DNA of 64,000 nucleotides from Phanerodontia chrysosporium (Eukaryota > Basidiomycota > Agaricomycetes > Polyporales > Phanerochaetaceae), in assembly GCA_001910725.1 (NCBI GenBank), contig MJGA01000002.1:1-64000 (forward strand), written 5' to 3'. The notes under the pieces were generated by a model. It was not told the origin of the DNA and ran no database searches. It was given only the letters and a program-made list of their open reading frames with translations. Below are positions 47,559-59,161 of the stretch, piece by piece (the stretch's first letter is position 1; each line of letters opens with the position of its first letter). The position numbers were made by a program, and so were the translations under genes.

Positions 47559-50311
47559 CTAAGGCATCCATGATAGAGTGATGGCCAAAGGAACGAGGAA
47601 TGAAAGGGATAACCGAATGAAAAAGTTTGTGCGGCGAGCTACCTGCCGAACCTGCTCCGAGCCACTGGTGCCCCAGTCACGCTCCAAAGAATTTAGCATC
47701 AAGTCTCTCGCCCAGATACTGTCTCCAAACTTGTACCGTGACTTGCGTGTGCTCGCGCTTGCGCGCATCTCCTCGAATGCTGCGATGTACCGCTCCTTGA
47801 ATGAAGTGCGCCGTCTCGCCTCGTTTTCGTCCATGTACGCCACGTAGACTGTGCGACTTCCAGACACAGCGAGCGGGTCTGGAGTGTTGAATCTGAGTGC
47901 ACATTCGATGATGCCCCATTTGATTGCGCGGATGACGGGGAAGCCGTGCAGCGTCTGGTCTGTCTCGAAGGCTTCGATCACAACCCATGCGCTGCGCTCT
48001 AAGGCTCTCCAGCTATACCTGATGTTTGCAAGGGTGTACGGTACATCGGGGAGCAGTACTCCGGTCACCAGGTAAGTGTCAAGGTTGAGCGGCATGGAGC
48101 AGCCGTCACACCGAAGTGTGAAGGAAGTATCGCCGCGCCTCTCGTTGCTGTGCCCCGCATCCTTGGCCAGGTAGTACGGCCCGACGGTTGCGACGAGGTG
48201 GCAATATGACCCTTGCGTACGCGATGCCGGCACTGAGGGGCAGTTGGAGATGGAATCCTGATGGTCCATAAGTGTGAGCATCTCCGGGACGTTAGGAAAG
48301 TGATAATCCTCCCATGAGAAACTGCGGTTCAGGAAGGCGTCGCACGACAGGAACAGGCTGAATGGCTTGTCTGGTGCACTCTGAACAAAGGAAGACGTCA
48401 ACAACGTAGGGACGAACTGTCTTAGCAGCTCTGACCAGGCCTGCTCGACCGTCATCGCCGGATGATAGACAGGGATGGACTTGCATGCGTGGCGAAGGCA
48501 ATATCCGATCACCACGACTCGATCCACCTCATTAGTGCAATGTCGCTTAGCGATGTATAGAGGAAGCCTCGAGAGAGATGGGGCTACAGCCCTCATTTCG
48601 ACGGCCCTCCAAACATAGTCCCTTCCTTCCGTCGTGGTCGCTTCGACGGTGACAGAGCGGGCCGTCAGTCCTCCCGGCAGCCATTGCCCTTCCACAGCCT
48701 CCTGGACCGTCCAGACACGATTGAACCAGTGTCTATCGGACTTGAGGACCTCTTCATCTGTGGTGCACGGAAGGCCAAGACCGTTCAAGTAAATGATGCA
48801 GTATCTGTGCCTTGGTCCTCCTTGATATACGAAGCCTATCGTGGGTACGTCGATCTTCCACTCGGTGAGGCGCCGCGGTTCGTCAGACTCACGGCCCTTC
48901 TGGCGCAGACACAGAACGTCGAGCCAGACGTACTCGGCGCCCATGTTCAGGAGCTCGACGCGGACGTGCTCGAGCGTGCTCGTGCGGGGGAAAGGTACTG
49001 GCCATTGCCGACCGTTGATGTCCGTCCAGAGGTCCTCTCGGTCTTCCTCGGCTACCCAGCTATGGGAGACCATCCAGAGCCTCTCGTCAATCTGAGCTAG
49101 ATCGTCCTTCAGTGACTCGGTCCCTCGAAAGACGTAATACGGTAGCACGCGGTTGCTGTACAGGTCCCACATCCGTCGCGGGGGCGGATGGGAGTCGGAC
49201 GGTATGCAGGAGCCGTCCATGATAATCTCGTCGCGGTCGCGATCGTCATTTGTCTTGCGCAAACGCATGCGATGAACGACCGCTTGGAAGTAGGTACGGG
49301 AGTCGGCGTATGTGTCCCTGTACCACCATGGCCGGACACGCCCATACAGATCACCGAAGTCCAACGACTCGCTGATCATGAAGTTTAGAAAGTCGCGGAG
49401 GCCCTCTGTTGCCTCTAGGGATGCGCTGTGCCCATAATATCGTTGAGATCATTAATCACCTCTTCGACAGTCGAGCACGGTTTATTGGCGAGTTCATCGG
49501 GGATGGCACCAGGTCCAATATGCACCACTTGTAGAGGGACGGGTGACTGCGGTGCGGGTCGGAGGGTGTAGGGTTTCCCATGCCCAGCGAACCGGAAAAG
49601 ATCCTCGTCGTCGACTACCGTGGAGAGCAATCCCGTGATCCATGCTCTAAACATAGGGTGGTTGGCTTGGCTGTGATCAATGGGGGGTGTGAATGAGGTG
49701 GGAATGGGCAAAATGTCTCGTAATTTCCTCTGTTTGATGACATATGGAGTGCGATACGACGACGCGTTGGAGATGCCTGTCAGGGAAGGACAGCGTGCAC
49801 ATACGAAGTCCTCGTCTTTCCATTGTATGCTGAAGCATCTGTCGGCCCACCAGGGCTCAGTCTGAATGTCAGTCAGCAAGGAACGAAGAGCAGGGCTGTG
49901 CACCAACGAACCGATGTCACAATCGCGTCGGGAGACCGTACGATGGCCGCCCCGACGGGAAGTTGTAGCCAAACCTCAGGCTTTGACCGCTAGAAAACGA
50001 GATTAATGAGCTGTAACGCAATGGGGGCACATAAGACTGACGTCTGCAGCTATTTTGTCGTCGCCAGCTCCGCCAGAACCCGAATGTCCGACATGGTAGC
50101 TTTGTATCATGCGGGAGCGGTCGCGCAACTCAGCTAAGTCAGCTTTCGTCATGTATAATCGTGAACGCTTGAGCTCACATACCTTGTCGAGAACTAGCGG
50201 TCGAAGGCGTCGCAGGATACGACGGTCACCGTCGACGTCGAGCGGGGGCGGACGCAGTAGTTCGGCGACGCCAGGCACCCATTCTGAACGGATCATTCGC
50301 CCACGTGGCAT
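47559..50311 (-). CDS. HET-domain protein (heterokaryon incompatibility type)
   Basis: The HET domain sits in the large last exon (47559-49379): WMVSHSWVAEEDREDLW, EHVRVELLNMGAEYVWLDVL followed by CLRQ, YCIIYLNGLGLPC, and HWFNRVWTVQEAVEGQ. These correspond to the family's conserved blocks (SHRW, D.LCI.Q, RVWT.QE). Upstream exons encode MPRGRMIRSEWVPGVAELL at 50311, WLQLPVGAAIVRSPDAIV near 49925-49980, and a PWWADRCFSIQWKDEDFVCARC region at 49436-49860, joined by short introns. The C-terminus ends in a membrane-like FFIRLSLSFLVPLAITLSW. HET proteins trigger non-self recognition and cell death in filamentous fungi; the partner is unknown. Exact 5' exon boundaries are uncertain. Confidence 0.8.
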
Positions 50312-50709
50312 CTTGATCCGAAGTCCGTTTCAGCGGAGGCTCGCCTTTCGCATCCGACACTCGCCAGCTCGGGTCGACCATTGCATGGGTCTCATGATAC
50401 AGTTAGAAGCTAGTCTGTCCGTTCTGTCAGATGCATAGCAGAGCGAACTCAGAACCTTCGCAATCATAAGATCAGACGCATGATGGACATCATGTTTTGA
50501 AGTAATCGGAACCTACGAAGAGTTCAATTCAAAGATAGCAGTAGTGATAGTAGCACGCCAACACTGGAATTTGTGAATGTACGTACGGCAATAACTCTTC
50601 ATCGCGTCGAACACGGCCGGGGTTCCCGCTGGAGTATTAATAATGGGATACAATTAGATTGGCCCTTCTCGACAGCAGTCACGGAATCGGACCCTCCACG
50701 CTATACAGC
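50312..50709. other. intergenic, no gene seen
   Basis: This holds the HET gene's upstream region and the 3' flank of the amidohydrolase. No supportable gene. Confidence 0.4.
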
Positions 50710-52137
<1,428 letters not shown>

Positions 52138-53169
52138 GTTTGAGGTGCGAGTGGGCATCAGATGGACGGGGCAGGGGACGCCGTCACACTTATAGACAAC
52201 CAGCGGTTGTAAGCGATGATGGCCCTGAGAACAGCAGGCACACGGAGTCCCGCACCCTGACTTTCTTGAGTACATTGACACTGCGAGAAAGGGTAGATGC
52301 ACTCACTAGTTGTCGTGCAGCCCACGGAAGATGGCGAGGCACTGTGGTTGCTCGTGAGAACCCTGGGAGCGCACAGGTTGTCTTACCACAAACATAGACC
52401 ATATGCGCACGGAATGAGGTGGACTTCAGGCACAGAAGGGTTCCGTTTGCAGATCACTGTATGTCGTATGATGAGGCACCACCAGTTGGGAGAAAATAGC
52501 ATAATTACACGGGATGTAAGAAAGCAGTCCTTTGGGTTGCTTTTTTATCATGTCGTATTGCCACGACCGTGCGAGCCCAGTATCTGCCGTAGCCAATGAA
52601 CATGGTGGATGTACTTGATTTTTGCCAGCACGTACCTCCTTACGTTCTGGCAGCCCGTTCTCGCTGACCTGGGGACGACAGGTGAGTGCCACCAAGGACT
52701 CATCCGAGGTGATCATATATGGTGTCCATGGACATTGAACTTCCAAGACGTGGTCGTCGCACATCTCGGAGCCCTCGTGAACGTAATCGAGGCACTCATT
52801 AAGTGAAAAGGTGATGTGCTGGTGATCACCCGCGAGCACACCGCGGAGGCGGCACTGCTCTAGTGCGTGGCGTAGCCTGCGAAACGCCGTCGGAATTACC
52901 CTTGCGAGCTGGTGTCTTCGGTCCTAGGCCCAGATGCCAAACCGTGCGTCTTAAACCTCCTCGGGATCTGTGGGCAACGCGATGTCACCGCTGGCGGCGG
53001 CGTGGGAGATTTTCGGTCAAGGTAGAGAGGCAGAGTGAAGCGGAGGTGTCGCGACGTTCGCCGTCCCTAGCCAGCGCAAAACCGACAGCAAAAAGACGGC
53101 AGTTCGATCTGCGCCGCTGTCCGCCACTCGCGCAGAGAAGTGCCGTACGAGCAATGACTCGTAGTCTTG
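52138..53169. other. intergenic, no gene assigned
   Basis: A 137-codon minus-strand frame (52426-52839) has a mixed, protein-like composition but no recognisable motif. Nothing else is supported. The Ty3/gypsy element is inserted at its right end. Confidence 0.35.
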
Positions 53170-53505
53170 TGTAAGAGTCTGAATACGTGTATAGAGGACT
53201 TGAGCGCAGGCCTCAAGTGTAGCGCGAGTACAGAAGACTTGGACTCAGGCTCCAAGTGTAGCAATAGATAACTAGACGAGAGTACAAGAGGAGAAGCTGA
53301 AGAAAAGAGTACAGAGAGGTAGTCCTTATATACTCTAACCCAGGCCTGCTACCAGGAGGGAACAACGAGGCATAGGCTACCAGTCAGTATGAGTCATAAT
53401 GAATCAAGGGATGAAACATGATGAAAGAGGGGTGAAACATGTAAGAGAAAAGAGAGGATCAAATAAATCAGTATAGCCTTGCACAGCCATATCCCAACTG
53501 TAACA
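53170..53505 (-). repeat. 3' LTR of the Ty3/gypsy element
   Basis: Appears identical to the LTR at 60969-61304 in length and sequence. It is preceded on the minus strand by a short purine-rich run (gacggggacg, complement of 53508-53517) that may act as the polypurine tract. Confidence 0.93.
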
Positions 53506-53544
53506 TTACGTCCCCGTCCACGGTCGAGCTCCGTCGAGACCGAC

Positions 53545-54903
53545 TTACTGCGTGATACACTCCGGAGGCAGATCGGAGTCTGTCAAAGTGGAGCTGTTGC
53601 CGGGGGCATCCGCGTTATGAGGAGTCGTATCTCGAGGTGTATACGGAGGTGGAATGATGGTGGGTTCGTCGTTGGAGACACGAGCACGACGGTCGCGACG
53701 ACGTTGACGACGAGATGGGGTATTTGTGTTGCTGTTGGGTGATACCTCATTGAACGACCATCCCCGAGTGGGGCGAGTCTCCCGATAGAGGGGAGCCCAG
53801 ACCCTCTGGTTGTACTGAGGGCGGCGAGGAAGGGGTTCGGTGCGATGAGCTGTCTGGGAGCGAAAGTGGAGTCGTTCGCCGTATTGCACGTGTCCGATGT
53901 TTGGATCGAAGTACGTGTTCCAGACTCCGTCTACCATTTCCACGATGTGGTCGTCTTGTTCTGCGAGAGTGGCAACGAGAAGTTCTTGCTCTCGTTGAGC
54001 ATCGTAGAGATGGTTGAGCTGATCGCGGATTCGTCGGGCCATTCGGACGAGGCGTGGAGCGGCTGTGGATTGGAGCTGTTGGATAAGGTCACCGACAGCA
54101 TCTCGGGTGTTGTCGGTGATGCGTTGGACGTGGATGGTGGCAAGAGCGTAGTTTGCAAATACCGCGCAGGTAGTCGTCGCTCCCTCTTGGAACGCCGTGG
54201 AGCGGAGTGCGTCTCGGGTGACAGGGTGATACTGGATGTTGTTGAGGCGTTCTCGAAATTGGGGCCAATCGCGTTCTGCGGCGAGCTGTTCTTCGTAGGC
54301 ATGATTGGCGAAGTGCCTGACGGTGACGCCGTTCCAGGTCCTTTCTCCATGTTGTCCTGTGACCCCTTCGTGCCAGTCTCCTTCGACATACCAGGGTCTG
54401 TCTTCGACGAGGGTGTCGGAGTTAGAGGTTGCGGGCTCTTGGCTTTCGCCTGGGAGCTCTTGGACGTCAGGGTCTTGGGCATTTGGCTCGGAGGGTGGTT
54501 CTTCTCGGACGGGTTCCTCGTCAACGTCTCCTCTTCTGTCTTCTTCGGCCAGGCGGAGGATCTCAGGGAGGGACGATCCGATGAGTTCTCGGATACGTTC
54601 TTGGGCCTCCCATGCGACGATCCGTCGTTCGACCTCGTCGTCGAAGGCGAGCTGGGATTTGGTGCACCATTCGAGGATGATCTTCCAGAGATCATTTCGC
54701 TCGTTGGGAGTGGGGTTGTTGTTGAGCCAGTCGTTGATGGTGATGTCGATGTTGCGGGTGAAAATGTGGTCAGTGAAGTCGTCTGGGAGGAGTTGGCTAA
54801 GGGCGAGAAGTCGGTCATTGTTGGTGATGGGGATGGTGTCGCTGCCCATGAGGGTAGCGAGGGCCTGGATGCGCTGGTAGGTGGAGGAGAAGTTGGTCGA
54901 CAT
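53545..54903 (-). CDS. third ORF after pol, unknown function
   Basis: 452 codons from a true ATG at 54903-54901, starting about 25 codons after the chromodomain and ending 40 bp before the 3' LTR. It runs in a different frame from pol and overlaps its tail by 973 nt. Composition is typical of a soluble protein. The helical N-terminus reads STYQRIQALATLMGSD and NDLWKIILEWCTKSQLAFDD. An acidic Pro/Glu linker lies at about 115-170. A second helical region includes RLVRMARRIRDQLNHLYDAQ. A basic patch, RRQRRRDRRAR, is at about 398-408, and PPPY at about 418-421. There is no signal peptide or membrane segment, so it is not a classical envelope gene. No family is recognised. Confidence 0.65.
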   Translation of the reverse strand: MSTNFSSTYQRIQALATLMGSDTIPITNNDRLLALSQLLPDDFTDHIFTRNIDITINDWLNNNPTPNERNDLWKIILEWCTKSQLAFDDEVERRIVAWEAQERIRELIGSSLPEILRLAEEDRRGDVDEEPVREEPPSEPNAQDPDVQELPGESQEPATSNSDTLVEDRPWYVEGDWHEGVTGQHGERTWNGVTVRHFANHAYEEQLAAERDWPQFRERLNNIQYHPVTRDALRSTAFQEGATTTCAVFANYALATIHVQRITDNTRDAVGDLIQQLQSTAAPRLVRMARRIRDQLNHLYDAQREQELLVATLAEQDDHIVEMVDGVWNTYFDPNIGHVQYGERLHFRSQTAHRTEPLPRRPQYNQRVWAPLYRETRPTRGWSFNEVSPNSNTNTPSRRQRRRDRRARVSNDEPTIIPPPYTPRDTTPHNADAPGNSSTLTDSDLPPECITQ

Positions 54904-57900
54904 TGCGGAGGGTTTGTAGAGGCAGTTGTACTAGTGGCTGATGTTGTAGAGCGAGGTCGCTGCTGACCATGAAGCCTAGGGTGTCTGCTTTTATATTCTT
55001 CGAGTAGTTCCTTGGCGTTCTCGAGATGAGATTCCGGTTCCCATGAGTTTTCCGCCGTTGGTTGGTCTTTCCACCTGATGAGGTAACGTCTTCCGTTGCC
55101 CCAGGGACGATCCGCCAAAATGGCTTCAACTTCGTACTCCTCGTGACCATCGATAAGGTCAGGAGGGGGGTTCAGGAAGTTTTTCCCATGCTGCGGTGTT
55201 TCATGATACGGAGATAGAAGCGAAGCATGTATCACGGGGTGAATCTTCATGGTTTTGGGAAGCGCCAACTTGTACACGAGGCGCGATAAGACCTTGGCTA
55301 TCTTGAAGGGTCCGTGCCTCTTGGGAGCTAGCTTCTTGAAGGGGTAGCCGTCGTCGTGATGAGTCATTTCCAACCAGACCTTCTGACCTTCTTTGAAAGG
55401 TTGGAAATGCCGGCAGACCCGGGTAGCCATTTGTGCCGTGGCATAATCTAATGCGGCTCCTGCTTCTTCTTGTGCCCGTTGTCGCCTTCTGAACCATTCT
55501 TGAATAGAAGGGACTTTGGACTTGGCGAATTGTGTGGGTAACGCCATTGGGTGAGAACCGTACATAAGGAAGAAGGGAGAATGGTGGGTCGCCGAGTGTT
55601 CCCTATTGTTGAAGGCAAACTCCATATTCGTTACGAAGTCTGCCCAGTCATGCGGGTGGTTGGAGCAGAAGATCCGTAGGTAGGATTCGATTTCGCGGTT
55701 GACGCGTTCTGTTTCACCATCCGTTTGAGGGTGATATGGTGTACTCAGGCGTTGTTCTGTTCCGGTGAGTCTCCATAATTCCCGCATGACTTGCGAGTCG
55801 AACTGTGGTCCCCTATCCGATAGGAATACACTTGGCATCCCGAAGCGACGAAAAACTTGATTATGGTAGTTTGTGGCGGTCGTTATTGCATCGATTTTTT
55901 CGGTGCAAGGGATAAGGATTACCCCCTTCGTAGAATCGTGGTCGACCACGACCATCAGAGCTGAATAGCCGCGGGACACAGGGAGATGAGTGATGAAGTC
56001 ACAGGTGACGAAAGCAAAAGGGCGAGATCGGTGCGTGGCCTTGATCGGCTGTAGCGGCGGTTTCGTGGGATGCGTGTTGACTTTCATCTGTTGGCAGGTA
56101 GCGCAACCTTGCACGTATGCAGCGACAAAGGAGCGCATTCCTGGCCAGTAAAAGTCCCGGTCAATGAGTTCAGCTGTTTTATACCTTCCCGGATGGCCAG
56201 TTATAGGGGAATCGTGATAAAGGTGTGTTACTTGGCGTCGGAGTTGAAGGTCAGATGGAACATAACATTTATCGCGGTAGAAGATGAGGCCATCTTCAAA
56301 TGACCAGTCATCTCGTGTAGTTCGCCCAGGGAAAGGGAGGTGAGTGCTGTTTAGTGCTGCAATGACTGTGTTGGCAAAAGGGTCGTCTTCTGTGAGACGT
56401 CGAATATCCCTTCGGAGGTTGTCATCGAATGGGTGGTGCATAGGAGAGATTGAATGGTCGGTGCTTGTGAGGAGGTCAGTTGCCATGTGCAATGATCGAA
56501 TGCGAGTGGTTTGAAATACTGAGTCGGGGAGAAGAATAATATCGATGTTGTCGTCCGCGGTGTGAGTAGGGAAACGATTGCGGGTCATGGCGTCTGCTTG
56601 AACTAGTTGAGACCCGGGGCAATGATGAAGTGTGTAGTTGAATTGCGAAAGGAATAGATGCCATCGTGCTTGTCGTCGGTTAAGTCGTCGTGGCGAACGG
56701 AAATAAGTTAGATTCTTATGATCAGTTAGGATGCGAATTGGGTGGTATGCTCCATGTAGATAATGGCGCCATGCCTCTAGAGCGCGGATAATTGCCAAGA
56801 GTTCTCTGTCGTAGATTTCGTAGTTCCGTTCCGCTGGTAATAGGGATTGGGAAAGGTATGCGACGGGGTGCCATTCTCCATTTTCATCTTGCTGACGTAG
56901 TACCGCTGCGGTTGCCACAAGGGAAGCGTCGCATTCGATGACGAAGGGTTTAGTGGTGTCCGGAGTGAGTAGGACGGGTGCCGTGGTAAACCGTCTTTTC
57001 AATTCATCGAAGGCTTGTTGGCATTCCGTAGTCCAGTTGAACGGTGCGTCCTTCTTTGTGAGGTCCACGAGTGGGCGTGCAATATCAGAGTAATGGTCTA
57101 TGAATCTTCGGTAGAAATTTCCGAAGCCCAGGAATCCTCGCACTTGCTTTACGGTAGTGGGAACTGGCCATTCTAGGACCCCCTTGACTTTGACGGGGTC
57201 CATTGAAACATTATTGAATGATACAATCATTCCCAAAAATTCAACCGATTCGACGTCGAAGGCGCATTTTTCAGGTTTGACGAAGAGGTCGTTTTCCCGG
57301 AGTCTTCTTATGACGCGAATTGTCTTTTCCTGGATGTCTTGACTGTCGTGTCCGCAGATTAGAATGTCGTCCATGTAGATTTGTAACCATCCTTCGCCTA
57401 GCATGTCCTTGAAGATGTCGTTCATCATTGCCTGGAATGTAGCCGGTGAGTTGCACAACCCGAAGAACATAACCGTGGGTTCAAACAGCCCTCTACTTGT
57501 CTTGAAGGCTGCCTTCCACTGGTCTCCATCTTTAATCCTGACATTGTTGTAGCCCGATCGTAGGTCCATCTTTGTAAACCGTTTGAACCCTTTGATCTTG
57601 TCGAGGAGTTCGGAGATGAGTGGTAGCGGGTATACGTTCTTGACGGTCCCCTCATTTAGATATCTGTAATCTTGGCATGGTCGCAGACTGCCATCCTTCT
57701 TTCCTACGAAGAAGAATGGTGATGCCATTGGAGACTTGCTTGGCCGGATATACCCTTTGCGTAGGTTTTCATCGATAAACTCATTCATCTTCTCCTCTTC
57801 CAACGGCGACAATGGGTACACTTTGCAGTCTCGGGGGACGAAATCTGGCTTGAGGTCAATGGCATGATCATATGGTCTTGATTCTGGGAAGCGTTCAGCT

Positions 57901-59153
57901 GCCTTCTTCTCGAAGACTTCCTTGAATTCATCGAGGTAGTCTGGAATGTAGACTGCTTTCTTCTGCGATCCTTCCTCCTGTGCTAATGTCATTGCCGGAT
58001 TGACCTTTGCGTTGATGTACAGGTCGTGAATTGCTTGTGCGGTTGTGGTTTCAATGGCGCGAACCCATACTTCATGCTTGCCTGGTGTGTATGCTAGCAC
58101 GAAGTCTTCTGTCACTTCTTCATCCTGGTTAACGTAGTCGGATGAGGTGACTTGGAATTGTGGAGGGCATTCAGGATGGGTCGCCATGCGTATTGCACCT
58201 ATCGTGACGTGTAGAAGCCGTTGAAAAGACGGTCCCAAACCAGTGGATCCAAAGCCCTTGCTTCCTCGGGTGGTTTGCGTGAGGTTAGTGACTTCCTTGA
58301 CCTCTGGCTGCATAATCCTTTCTAGGATTATTTGCGCAATTCTATCCCCAGGTTGTACTTGGAATGGTTCCTTGGTGTTGTTGACCAGTATGACCATGAT
58401 TTCGCCTGTGTAATCTCGGTCTACCACTCCCGCGGCAACGTCGATTCCCTTTGATGCTAGCCCGCTTCTTGGAGCTATGCGAGCATACGTGCCAGTGGGA
58501 GGAGTGATCTTTAGTCCTGTCCGGACCTTCATGCGACTCCATGGTGGAATGACGATTGACTCGGCAGAGGAGATATCGTATCCAGCTGCTTCGTCACTTC
58601 CTCTAGTTGGAAGTGTTCCTCCACCTCGTTCAACTAATAAATGTGTGCGTAGAAGAGCCTCTTCTTCCTTTGTGGCTACTTGTATGATTCGTCCTTCTGG
58701 ATCGGCTTCGTCGTCAATGAGAATTGTTCGGGGGGTGAAGTCGATCAAGCCTGTCTTCCAATTAATCCTTGGATTATGCTTTTGCAGCCAGTCAAATCCA
58801 AGGATTAATTCTTGTTTCCCTAGATGGGTGACGAGAAGTCGTTCCTTCATGGTCTTGCCCTTGATTACCATTTCGGCGTTAACGTAGTTTCTGATGTTCC
58901 CTATCCTGTTCGGTGTTCCGTCGACATTGTATACTGCTATTGGTTTCTCCATTGGATGTTCTTGTAACCCGAGCTTTCGTACCAGAGATCGATCGATGAA
59001 CTTGCCCTGCGCGCCCGAATCGATGAGAGCCTTGGTTGTTCCGGCATTTGTACTCGTTCTGATGGTGACAGGAATATTTATCGATTGCGCTTGCATATCT
59101 GCCACCAATACAGAATGAATCGAGTATCTCTGAGGAGTGACAGCCGGCGTCAT
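53931..59153 (-). CDS. pol: Pol polyprotein: protease-dUTPase-RT-RNase H-integrase-chromodomain
   Basis: 1,740 codons. Aspartic protease with LIDSGA at residues 43-48. A dUTPase domain at about 175-305 has all five motifs: DEAAGYDISSAE, PRSGLASK, GVVDRDYTGEI, GDRIAQIILE and RGSKGFGSTG. Reverse transcriptase carries YMDD at 593-596. RNase H includes ECDASLVATAAVLRQ near 740. Integrase has an HHCC zinc site (H980, H987, C1017, C1020) and D1052, D1113, E1149. The chromodomain spans about 1338-1392 (YEVEAILADR...YLIRWKDQPTAENSWEP). The last about 340 residues are Ser/Thr/Pro-rich and overlap another ORF in a different frame, so Pol's true functional end may be just after the chromodomain. Confidence 0.93.
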   Translation of the reverse strand: MTPAVTPQRYSIHSVLVADMQAQSINIPVTIRTSTNAGTTKALIDSGAQGKFIDRSLVRKLGLQEHPMEKPIAVYNVDGTPNRIGNIRNYVNAEMVIKGKTMKERLLVTHLGKQELILGFDWLQKHNPRINWKTGLIDFTPRTILIDDEADPEGRIIQVATKEEEALLRTHLLVERGGGTLPTRGSDEAAGYDISSAESIVIPPWSRMKVRTGLKITPPTGTYARIAPRSGLASKGIDVAAGVVDRDYTGEIMVILVNNTKEPFQVQPGDRIAQIILERIMQPEVKEVTNLTQTTRGSKGFGSTGLGPSFQRLLHVTIGAIRMATHPECPPQFQVTSSDYVNQDEEVTEDFVLAYTPGKHEVWVRAIETTTAQAIHDLYINAKVNPAMTLAQEEGSQKKAVYIPDYLDEFKEVFEKKAAERFPESRPYDHAIDLKPDFVPRDCKVYPLSPLEEEKMNEFIDENLRKGYIRPSKSPMASPFFFVGKKDGSLRPCQDYRYLNEGTVKNVYPLPLISELLDKIKGFKRFTKMDLRSGYNNVRIKDGDQWKAAFKTSRGLFEPTVMFFGLCNSPATFQAMMNDIFKDMLGEGWLQIYMDDILICGHDSQDIQEKTIRVIRRLRENDLFVKPEKCAFDVESVEFLGMIVSFNNVSMDPVKVKGVLEWPVPTTVKQVRGFLGFGNFYRRFIDHYSDIARPLVDLTKKDAPFNWTTECQQAFDELKRRFTTAPVLLTPDTTKPFVIECDASLVATAAVLRQQDENGEWHPVAYLSQSLLPAERNYEIYDRELLAIIRALEAWRHYLHGAYHPIRILTDHKNLTYFRSPRRLNRRQARWHLFLSQFNYTLHHCPGSQLVQADAMTRNRFPTHTADDNIDIILLPDSVFQTTRIRSLHMATDLLTSTDHSISPMHHPFDDNLRRDIRRLTEDDPFANTVIAALNSTHLPFPGRTTRDDWSFEDGLIFYRDKCYVPSDLQLRRQVTHLYHDSPITGHPGRYKTAELIDRDFYWPGMRSFVAAYVQGCATCQQMKVNTHPTKPPLQPIKATHRSRPFAFVTCDFITHLPVSRGYSALMVVVDHDSTKGVILIPCTEKIDAITTATNYHNQVFRRFGMPSVFLSDRGPQFDSQVMRELWRLTGTEQRLSTPYHPQTDGETERVNREIESYLRIFCSNHPHDWADFVTNMEFAFNNREHSATHHSPFFLMYGSHPMALPTQFAKSKVPSIQEWFRRRQRAQEEAGAALDYATAQMATRVCRHFQPFKEGQKVWLEMTHHDDGYPFKKLAPKRHGPFKIAKVLSRLVYKLALPKTMKIHPVIHASLLSPYHETPQHGKNFLNPPPDLIDGHEEYEVEAILADRPWGNGRRYLIRWKDQPTAENSWEPESHLENAKELLEEYKSRHPRLHGQQRPRSTTSATSTTASTNPPQCRPTSPPPTSASRPSLPSWAATPSPSPTMTDFSPLANSSQTTSLTTFSPATSTSPSTTGSTTTPLPTSEMISGRSSSNGAPNPSSPSTTRSNDGSSHGRPKNVSENSSDRPSLRSSAWPKKTEEETLTRNPSEKNHPPSQMPKTLTSKSSQAKAKSPQPLTPTPSSKTDPGMSKETGTKGSQDNMEKGPGTASPSGTSPIMPTKNSSPQNAIGPNFENASTTSSITLSPETHSAPRRSKRERRLPARYLQTTLLPPSTSNASPTTPEMLSVTLSNSSNPQPLHASSEWPDESAISSTISTMLNESKNFSLPLSQNKTTTSWKW

Positions 59154-59161
59154 CCTCTTAG

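Noticed and set aside
53845..54966. 373-codon plus-strand ORF across the end of the retrotransposon
   Set aside because: It is antisense to the third ORF, low in motif content, and likely a codon-bias shadow.
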